Source: Prorocentrum cordatum (taxonomy: Eukaryota; Sar; Dinophyceae; Prorocentrales; Prorocentraceae). From it: a DNA stretch of 47,871 bases. This document shows, piece by piece, positions 40,600 to 47,871 of this stretch. Numbering within the stretch: the first letter of the stretch is position 1; every line of letters starts with the position of its first letter. The position numbers and the translations under genes were made by a program. The notes under the pieces are model-generated. The model was given only the letters and a program-made list of their open reading frames with translations, did not search any database and was not told where the DNA came from. The DNA is taken from positions 35,001 through 82,871 of the forward strand of contig CAUYUJ010003028.1 in assembly GCA_963575745.1 (NCBI GenBank), written 5' to 3'.

Positions 40600-41056
40600 T
40601 CCTCGTCGTCGTCATCCTCGTCGTCGTCGTCGTCGTCGTCGTCGTCATCCTCGTCGTCGTCGCCGTCGCCGCCGCCGCCTCTTCCGTCGTCGTCGCCGTC
40701 GCCGTTGCCCTCCCCCACCCCTCCTTCCATCGTCCCTTCTCCTTGATGTGATTCCTCGTTCCCCTCGGCACCCATCGGACTGGCGCTGTTTTTTGTTTTG
40801 TTTTGTTGTTTCAGGCGACATCAGCGGCCCCCTTGAAATCTCATCCAGCAGCAAACTGAAGTATCACTGATCCGCACGGCCCAGCAGAAACTCGCGGCGC
40901 AGTTCCCGACTCGTCGGCACACCCTCGCAGTCTCAGATCAACCTCGCTGCATTCAGAATTGAGCACCGGCGCCAGGGGAGGCTGAGGAGGCTAGCAATGA
41001 TCTCATAATGAGGAGGATGAGGAGGCGGAGGACAAGAGGAAGCAGCAGGGTTCAAC
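40098..41056. other. Intergenic between B and C: GTC and CCTC microsatellites
   Basis: CTC/CCTC-rich 40275-40380, (GTC)n 40441-40488 and 40557-40700. Poly-Val, Thr and Asp frames are artefacts. No gene. Confidence 0.85.
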
Positions 41057-43479
41057 TCAACCGTCCAGGCTCGCGAGCTTCGCAGTGAGGGCGCTCTGAA
41101 GAGTCGCGTCGCCCCCCGCCGCCCCCCCGCTGGCGGCCCCGGCGCCCTTGCGCGGCCTACCGCCCTTGGGGGCGGTCTCGGGATCAGCGGGGGGCTTCGG
41201 GCTTGGGGTCTCTGCGGCGGCGGCGGGTCCAGCGCTGCCAGGTCCACTTTTCTTCGCGATGATGTCAGCCAGGGCCTGGTCGAACAATGGGTGCCCTGGG
41301 GTGTGCATCAGCCTCAGAATCGTGTTTTGCATGAATTTCTCGAGTGCCACCTGAGGCCCACACAGCAACTCAAATAGTGAGAGCGACGAGGACGAGGAGG
41401 GGGATAAGTCAAGGAGACGAGGGGGAAGTGGAAGATAATATGATGAGGAGAAGGAGAAGGAGGAGGAGGAGGAGGAGGAGGAGGAGGAGGAGGAGCAGCA
41501 GGAGCTGGAGGAGGAGGATTTTGTGTGACCGCAACACCTTCTGGTCATCCGAGTAGCGCACTCCGAAGTAGGGCACATCATCGATCAGCGAGTGGATCGC
41601 GAGCAGCCCGTTGCAACACGTAAGGTCGATGTTGACCACGCCGTTCACTCCACTGGTCACCTCCTTGTACACTTTGACATTCATGCCATGGTAGTTGAAA
41701 GGCACGGTATCCTTGCCCCGCGGCCCAGGGTCGGCCTTGGCGTCGTCGCCGGCAACTGCCCCTCCAGCCAATATCCACGCCGAGTTGTACAAGCCTGGCT
41801 TATCGCTGTGTTTCACCGTCCACGTGAGCGGATCGTTCTTCGGCGGCTTGTCGAAGTTGCCGATCACTGGGTCCTTGTTGGAGCCCTCGCTGAACACCTT
41901 CTTTTTCTCAGGGATGGGATCCCCCTTGCTGAACTGGAAAACAAACTCCATCGTGGGGGGCCCGTAGACACCAGAGTAGTTGCCCCTATGCTCCTTCAAG
42001 GACTTCTCGGTGGTCTGCAGGAACAGGATGCGCTTGTCCTTCTCGAGGGCCTTCCCATCTTTGTTCTGAAAGGGCTTGCCGAACTTGTGATCGATACCGT
42101 GCACGCCACCGTCGAAGACGCAGTAGACCACGTTCGGGGGCATCTCGTCCTCCGGCTGATCGTCCTTAGTCAGGCCAGCCAGCGACCCTTTGATCATGCG
42201 ATCGTAGTGCGCATCCCTGAAATGAACAATGCGGAGGTGCCCGCGCGCGTTCGGGTGTCCTGAAAGCTTGGCGTCGTAGAAGACGACGATGTTCGAGTCT
42301 TTGGCGACCTGCATGTCGAGCCCCTCCCACCACGTGGAAAGCGCCTCTGCCACGCCTGTTGGGGACTGCGGGTCCACGATGAGCTTCACAACCCTGGTGT
42401 ACTTGTTTTTTCACGATAGTTGCCCAGGGCTTCAGCTGCTCCTGTAGGTCGGGGTCTGAGAGCTTGCCCTTGACGGGGTCTAGCTCATCGTCGTCGTCGG
42501 AGGTGAGGAGGTCCTGCATTGTGACATCGGCAGTGGCATCTGTCGGCACCGCGTCGCCCTCTGCCACGAGGGCAGTGTAGATGGCGTCGACCTTCTCCTT
42601 CAACGGGGACCTGTCGAGAATCTCCCCCACCGGCGAGCCCTGGATTTTCTGCTGCTTGATCTGCAAGTCGAAGTCAACTTTGAAAACGCAGTCCTCGAAC
42701 AGAGCGATGGCCAACTTAGAGGACTGCTTCAACGCAGTGCGCCAGGACGCGTCCTTCTCGCCGGCCTTGTACCCGACCATACTGCGGTAGGCGTCATGCC
42801 CGCTGATCCACGTCTCCAACCTCTGAAGTGTCGATGCGTTGAGGCCCATGTCGTGCACCTTCTTGATGATGCAGTGCCCGAGCTCCTGCTTGGCAATCAG
42901 CAGGTCTAACAATCCCTTCCCTCCAGGGAGTCCTCGACCCGTCAGCTGGCGAAGGCTGATCTCGCCGGCCGCGGTCATCTTGGCCGTCACCAGGTCCAGC
43001 AGCCCAGCCGTGCACCAGTGGATCAGGTTGCCTGATTGAGCTCTCTTCACCACCGCCTCGTACTTATAGATGCTGTCGAACGGCGTAGTCCCGCTCGAGT
43101 CGGCCTCCACCACGATCTTCTGAGTCTGGACGTTGCTCATGAGCCTAGCCCCCACGGTAAAGCAGGCGTCAACGTACGTCTCCGAAATCTTTTCTGAGTT
43201 CGGTGCGAGCTCGACCTTCTGGGCCCACATCTTCGCCGTCCTCTGCGCGCCCACTTCATGCCCGAGCGAGGTCTCGATCACGTCCTTGCTCTCCATGATG
43301 TCGAAGAACCTCTGCGTGGCCGTGCGCTTCACGGCGTCGCCCATAGCCGTGATGCTCTCGCGGGACTTGTGAGCCGCCCAGTAGGAGTCCATTCCTGGAG
43401 ACGACGACGACGACGACGACGACGGTGGCGGCGGCGGCGACGACAACGACGACGACGACGAAGAAGAGACTGGTGCCCC

Positions 43480-43519
<40 letters not shown>

Positions 43520-44447
43520 TGGCGGTCCTGGCTCGACCACTGTGAACTTCACTGGGAAGGTGATCAACCCGCGCCTCAGCATGGCCACCTGCTCTGAAGC
43601 GGGGCTAGTGTCGAGTAGCTTGGCCGTGCCTAGGATGACGGCCCAAATCATCTCAGGAGGAGAGGCCGTGACTAAGTTGCCGAACATCTCCGAAACGTCC
43701 TGAGTGGCGTCCGTGACGCTGACCGCGGCAGTGAATGTATCTGGAAAGGAGCCTCGGAAACCGTTCTGGAAGACTATGTCGACCAGGGAATTCAACTTAT
43801 TCATGTTCGTGTGCGCCCTTTTCGCGGGTTTGCCGTTCAAGTCCAGCTGAAAGATGTTGAAGCCAACTGGGCCGTAGGCGTGAGTAGTCGTCAGGCACGC
43901 GGTGCACGTATCACCGTCAAAGGGCGCGACCGTGGACGTCTCCGCGGGGTCCCTCTGCTCGCGCGAAGGCAGTGGTAGCGGCATAGCTGTGCCGACATTG
44001 CCCATGTCTGGATGGCACACGATCTTCTGCTTAGCTGCCGCGACGCGGCTCATCAAGGAGTTGTTCATGTTCTGTGCGACCCCGCGCGAGCTGCTCTCAG
44101 CCGCACCCGGGATCTGCTTGCCTGCGCCGCGCGAGGACTGCGGCGATCCCGATGAGGCCGGCCGAGCCGCCCTCATCCGCCGCCTCCCTGACGTCGCCAA
44201 CCTGGAGGCTCCCGCCCAGCGTCGAGGCGACCATGTGAGCCGCCTGGCCTGCCTTGCCGAGCCTGGGGACCTTGCGCGGCCGCGGCTTGTCCTCGACTTC
44301 GGCCTTCGCCTCAGGTTCGGCGGCGGCGTCCCCGTCGGGCGGCGGCTCAGCAAAGGGCGCCATGCCGTCGCCGCGAGACTGGCGGCCCCGACCGCCGCCG
44401 CCGCGGCCGCCGCGACCGGCGGCGGGCCTCCTGGCACTGGGGGCCAT
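41057..44447 (-). CDS. Gene B: large orphan protein, about 1022 residues, two introns and two one-base shifts
   Basis: I do not recognise this protein. The start ATG at 44447 follows a leader relic by about 65 bp. Regions: an RGG-like, probably nucleic-acid-binding N-terminus (GRGGRGGGGRGRQSRG, about 11-26); a globular part up to about 306 (IVCHPDMGNVGTAMPLPLPS, AYGPVGFNIFQLDLNGKPAK, LNSLVDIVFQNGFRGSFPDT); after intron 1, MDSYWAAHKSRESITAMGDA to a conserved-looking GLLDLLIAKQELGHCIIKKV; an acidic linker (DDDDELDPVKGK, about 610); then NIVVFYDAKLSGHPNARGHL, VVYCVFDGGVHGIDHKFGKP, GVVNIDLTCCNGLLAIHSLI; after intron 2, VALEKFMQNTILRLMHTPGH and an Ala/Pro/Lys tail. Two single extra bases break the frame: one between about 44190 and 44130, one in an A6 (sense) run at 42406-42411. 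The reading is otherwise intact over 1000 codons, so sequencing error or a very young pseudogene both fit. No membrane segments. Confidence 0.8.
41351..41537 (-). other. Gene B intron 2 (187 bp, GT-AG), GGA/TCC-rich
   Basis: GACCAGAAG|GTGTTGCGG opens it and GGGCCTCAG|GTGGCACTC closes it. Removal is phase 0 and joins DDQK to VALEKFMQN. The interior holds a TCC microsatellite (sense) that otherwise reads as poly-Leu or poly-Ser. AGGTG is present at the 5' junction and AGGTG again at the 3' junction. Confidence 0.75.
42406..42411 (-). other. Single-base frameshift in gene B at a homopolymer
   Basis: Sense ATC GTG AAAAAAC AAG TAC: the frame before ends PWATIVK, the frame after is KYTRVVKLIVDPQSPTG. 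Dropping one A of six restores one frame on both sides. Confidence 0.75.
43395..43527 (-). other. Gene B intron 1 (133 bp, GA-AG), built of GTC repeats
   Basis: GTCGAGCCAG|GACCGCC opens it and GTCTCCAG|GAATGGAC closes it; CCAGGA stands at both junctions. Removal joins CCA G to GA ATG GAC (VVEP-G-MDSYW) and corrects a frame change. The interior is almost all GTC/TCG triplets. Confidence 0.75.
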
Positions 44448-44512
44448 GGCGGTGAGAAAGCTGGCCTGACTGGCGGAACTCTGAGATCAGAAACACAACT
44501 CCCAACTAAGTT

Positions 44513-44533
44513 TTTAAACCAAAACGGCTAGAG
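44513..44533 (-). other. Spliced-leader relic upstream of gene B
   Basis: Minus strand TAGCCGTTTTGG then TTTAAA: about 15 of 21 positions match the SL, with the central TAGCC-TTTTGG preserved apart from one A-to-G change. ATG at 44447. Confidence 0.7.
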
Positions 44534-45542
44534 CAGGAGGAGGAAGAGGAGGAGGAGAAGAGGGCTCCCAGACGTAGGATGCACCGCTCCCGGGCGACCC
44601 AGACAGTACTTGCACTTGAGGGGGCCAAGGATTGCACAATCAATACTGGCATCTGCCCAACGCTTTACCGCACCCCCGGGCAGCCCAAACAGCACTTGCA
44701 CAATCAGTACTTGCACTTGCACCGCCTCCCTCCCAGACAGTACTTACACTCGCCCAAGCAGCACTTGCAATATAATGATGTTTAGGGTAGTGGTTGTCTT
44801 AGGTGTTGATAGTTGGCTGTCCTATGTATTTATGGTTACTTGCTAAGCGAGGTGTTCATACTCTGGATTGTCTTAGTTGCTGCTGTTGCCAACTGTCGTT
44901 GCTGTTTACGTTCTTTGCACTCCAAGCCAGTTGAGTTTCATTCAACGCCAGAGGAGGCCCTGGGAGTCCTGGATGGCCCGAAAAACTGCGCTCGCCGACC
45001 CAATTTGCGTCGTAAGGCGCGTGAGATGACCAGACGATTACACGTGATCTATATGACCTAAGTTGTTTCATGATGCATCGCAATGCGCATCATAAGTAAA
45101 CTCACGAACGATGTGTTGCGCAAGCTGCGCATCGCCTCAGAATAAGGGCGCGCGAAAACATACATCCACACACCTCGTGCACACGCACAGCATCACAGTT
45201 GGAAGCGCGCGTGCTACGACAAAGTCAACATGCGGAGCCTGCGTGCTAGGGGTGTTGCCGCGGATGGGCGAAACCAGCACGCAAAGGCTGTTTTTAATTT
45301 TTCGGTCAGAGTGAACCCCGATTCGGTCAACAGCATCGGGCAATCAGCGCGGCGGCAGTGCTTTCTTCCACATGCACGCTGCCCACAAGCCCTGATGGTT
45401 GATTGAATTGCAGGGCCGCTTCTCCACAACATGTGCCAAGTACTGCCTATACGTCCAGCCAGCCTCGCTGCTCTTCCAGTGCCTTACCTGAGGGGCATTA
45501 GTAGTTTCATCGGGCTCAGGGGGGTCCGAGAGCGTTCGTAAG
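44534..45542. other. Intergenic between A and B; AGTACTTGCAC repeats
   Basis: 44600-44770 has five or six copies of CAGTACTTGCACT-like words. A plus-strand 82-residue frame at 44813-45061 (membrane-like start, VLCIYGYLLSEVFILWIVLV, then a basic tail) is possible but begins at a TTG codon and has no other support. Confidence 0.45.
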
Positions 45543-46208
45543 CTAGCCGCCTCCTGGAACTCTTTTTTTCACGTGTATCATTATGCCCAGGGACAACGCA
45601 CAATCATATTCACCGAGAAACAATACCGTCTTGTTGCACCTGAAAGCGTGGACCACTGCACCCACAATGTCGATTTTATTCTCCGTAAGCGCTGTCCCCA
45701 AGCAAACCGATGGGTCACATGAGAGGATTGCCGCCTGCTTCGCCTCACCGATAAGGAGTTCGTCGCCTTCTTCATATTGCCAATTACATTGTTTGGGCTT
45801 CCACTCGAATGGCAAGTCATGCGTCAAACCCGTAATTGCCCATGATTTCGATTTCACAACTTCTCTATTGACTTCTCCAATGGTGTTCAAATCTGTCTCC
45901 CTGCATAACGTTAGGAATGCAACGTTTGGAAGCACCGCGCGAACTGCACCCCAAACCATGGCGGTGTACGGGCCAAGAGAATGATCAACGTGTTCGACTC
46001 TGAGAATTTGTTTATATTCTGTCGGACAACAAATATTGCTCATGATTACCAAGCCACCCATGTCGATGGAAGCCAAGTCCAAATCAGCCTCGCACAAAAT
46101 AAATGCGTCCAAAATCTTGATTTGACAACCAATCCAAGTGAGGTTCAACATGTTGTGTTGCGCCTCCGGCCGTTTGGAGAAACTCACATCCGAAACTATA
46201 CAGGCCAT
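45543..46208 (-). CDS. Gene A: unknown 221-residue protein
   Basis: I do not recognise this family. The start is the ATG at 46208, the first in frame after the leader relic at 46252-46272; the frame is open upstream but lacks an earlier ATG. The composition is globular and even: MACIVSDVSFSKRPEAQHNM, LNLTWIGCQIKILDAFILCE, ADLDLASIDMGGLVIMSNIC, YTAMVWGAVRAVLPNVAFLT, IGEVNREVVKSKSWAITGLT, DELLIGEAKQAAILSCDPSV, CNKTVLFLGEYDCALSLGIM. Cysteines are frequent (about 11). No signal peptide or true membrane segment. It is intronless and the first gene of the minus-strand block. Codon third positions are less GC-rich than in gene D, suggesting a different history. Confidence 0.72.
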   Translation of the reverse strand: MACIVSDVSFSKRPEAQHNMLNLTWIGCQIKILDAFILCEADLDLASIDMGGLVIMSNICCPTEYKQILRVEHVDHSLGPYTAMVWGAVRAVLPNVAFLTLCRETDLNTIGEVNREVVKSKSWAITGLTHDLPFEWKPKQCNWQYEEGDELLIGEAKQAAILSCDPSVCLGTALTENKIDIVGAVVHAFRCNKTVLFLGEYDCALSLGIMIHVKKRVPGGG

Positions 46209-46251
46209 GGTGCTTATGCCTGGTGTACGTACAATGCTCTGGCACAATAGA

Positions 46252-46272
46252 GCGGGGCCAAAACGGCTGTGG
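46252..46272 (-). other. Spliced-leader relic upstream of gene A
   Basis: Minus strand CAGCCGTTTTGGC matches the SL core with two changes; about 14 of 21 over the full length. It lies about 43 bp before the ATG. Confidence 0.6.
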
Positions 46273-46385
46273 ACGGATGTTGTTGCGTGTTTTTAGTTTT
46301 GTGTTTTCTCTTGCGGATGTTTGATATGTTTGTTGGTTGTTTGTTTATGTGTTGTTTGTGGTCATAATATATATATTTATATATA

Positions 46386-46438
46386 TATCCCTCTCCCTCT
46401 CTCTCTCTCCCTCTCTCTCACTCTCTCTCTCTCTCTGT
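46386..46438. repeat. (CT)n microsatellite
   Basis: CT/CCT repeats after an ATATATAT run at 46368-46388; no gene between here and the right cassette. Confidence 0.95.
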
Positions 46439-46744
46439 AGATACCTCCGACTCCTCCTCCCCCGAACCGCCGCCCCACGGAGGGGCTCGGCAGCGCGCGC
46501 AGTGGCGCCCAAACTCGCACCACCCAGGCGCGCACGCGTCGGCGCACCCCTAGAAACAATGCAACTCGGGGAGCCGGCGGCGGGCCACTTTGGGCATTGT
46601 ATGATCCTCCCCCGCCCCCTCCTTTAGCCTCTCTCTCTCTGTTATGTGTCTGTATATACATGTATGCATGTGTGTCTACATGTCGTTGTTGTTGTCATCA
46701 CATGTTGTTGTTGTCATCACTTGTTGCTGTCATGTTGGGTGATA

Positions 46745-47860
46745 TTGTGTTTGCTGGTGACGCGCACGCACGCTCGCAAGACAAACAACGACGTCAACAA
46801 ATACATCGCAGAAACACAACACATACAAGACAACATCAACACACACGCACACACACACGCACAAGAAACAAACCCCTGAGTGACGAGAGTGCGGCGTCTG
46901 AGTAAATTGCGATGAAGTAGGCCCCAAGGAAGAGCGCGGCCGCGAACCTTACGTAAGTTGCAAACAAACCTCAAGCATACGCGGATGTCTTGAATGAGTT
47001 GTGAGGACGTGTCGGGCAGGGGGGGTATTATTGGCCAGGGACCAGCGCCAAGGCGCGTCTGCCGACCATGATGATGTAGACGACGGTTGGGATGGTGTAG
47101 ACGACAACAATGGGGATATTTTTGTTCTTCCATATGTTGACGACGATGTTTTGGACTACCATGGATGGTGATGATGACGATGCTGGAGACGATGGTGATG
47201 ATACGGTGGTGATGGTGGTGGTGATGGTGATGGCTACGAAATGATTCTGATGATGGCGGGATGGTGATGCAATGCTGATGATGGTGGATATGATGATACA
47301 TAGTGGCGACGATGATGACGATGATGACGGTGACGATGATGATGCTGATACTGGTGATGATGACGACGACGACGACGCCGATGATGATGATGATGATGAT
47401 GACGCGCGTTTGTGCGCGTCTGCCAACCATGGTGATGTAGTCGACGATTTGGATGATGTAGACGACAACGATGGGGATGATTTGTTTTATATGATGACGA
47501 CGATGGTTTGGACGATCCTGGATGGTAAGACGAAGATGGATACGATTGTGATGATATGGTCGTGATGGTGGTGGTGACAGTGATGGTGACGATATGATCA
47601 TGATCATGGTGGTGCTGGTGATGAAGATAATGAATGAATGTGATGACGATGCAATGATGATGACGATGGTGGGTATGATGAAGTTGACGATGACGACGAT
47701 GGTGGCGATGATGGCGGTGACGATGATGATGATGCTGGTGATGATGACGACGGCGACTATGATGATGAGGGTGACGCGCGTGCGACCACCACTAAGGGTC
47801 GGGAGACACCCCCCCCCTGCTATGGCCAGCCAAGAGTGGGCGGGACCCTGTGTCATGTTC
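46745..47860 (-). repeat. ATC-rich cassette, right copy, inverted relative to the left copy
   Basis: Read on the minus strand it starts with TTGGCTGGCCATAGCAGG, then CGACCCTTAGTGGTGGTCG, long ATC/ACC triplet runs, ATCCCCATTGTTGTCGTCTA, GTCGGCAGACGCG, CTGGTCCCTGG, and CAACTTACGTAAGGTTCGCG / CTTCCTTGGGGCCTACTTCA. These are the same blocks, in the same order, as 27612-28380. It contains an internal duplication of the GTCGTCTACATCAT / GGCAGACGCG module (near 47040-47110 and 47420-47480). The 379-residue Ile-rich frame is an artefact. Confidence 0.8.
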
Positions 47861-47871
47861 GCGAAACGCGC

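Noticed and set aside
46717-47856. 379-residue minus-strand ORF rich in Ile and Val, resembling a membrane protein
   Set aside because: The hydrophobic stretches are ATC/GTC triplets; the homologous left cassette is broken differently.

Overview
This window looks like nuclear DNA from a dinoflagellate; the genus cannot be told from the sequence. The main evidence is a set of decayed copies of the dinoflagellate trans-spliced leader (SL, 3' part GCCATTTTGGCTCAAG) lying just upstream of ORFs. Supporting signs are GC-rich genes in a one-way head-to-tail block, introns with GA-AG or GT-AG ends flanked by short direct repeats, a retrocopied cytosine-5 DNA methyltransferase, and very abundant triplet microsatellites, minisatellites and short terminal-inverted-repeat (TIR) elements. 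I saw no rRNA, tRNA, CRISPR or prokaryote-type operon. The SL consensus is recalled knowledge; alignments were done by eye.

Layout. 1-1640 is a 101/102-bp minisatellite. 1.7-28.9 kb is mostly gene-poor: triplet repeats, arrays of degenerate CCCCAAGACGGC units, at least ten short TIR, hairpin or repeat elements, and local duplications. Only two places look genic there, both on the minus strand: an SL-relic-headed ORF at 7998-8627 and fragments of a one-pass membrane protein at 12320-13650. A G/T-skewed block (28390-28850) follows.

29.1-46.2 kb is a block of seven genes, all on the minus strand, spaced about 0.45-1 kb apart. In transcription order: orphan A (46208-45543); large orphan B (44447-41057, two introns, two single-base frameshifts); DNA methyltransferase C (40012-38361, broken by a 259-bp A-rich tract and a 129-bp insertion); Ala/Pro-rich orphan D (37455-36505); orphan E (35848-35036); BED-finger, hAT-like protein F (34048-30658, two introns); and secretory-leader Cys/His-repeat protein G (30203-29121). 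Each has an SL relic, clear or decayed, just upstream of its start. The natural reading is a row of genes made from reverse-transcribed, trans-spliced mRNAs. The block is bracketed by inverted copies of an ATC-rich cassette (27.6-28.4 kb and 46.7-47.86 kb).

The most interesting reading is that genes B and F carry SL relics, so they descend from processed mRNA, and yet contain introns whose boundaries are short direct repeats and whose interiors are microsatellite or hairpin DNA. This points to intron gain after retroposition, probably by insertion of introner-like elements. I see no pathway linking the seven genes; they share a mode of origin rather than an evident function.
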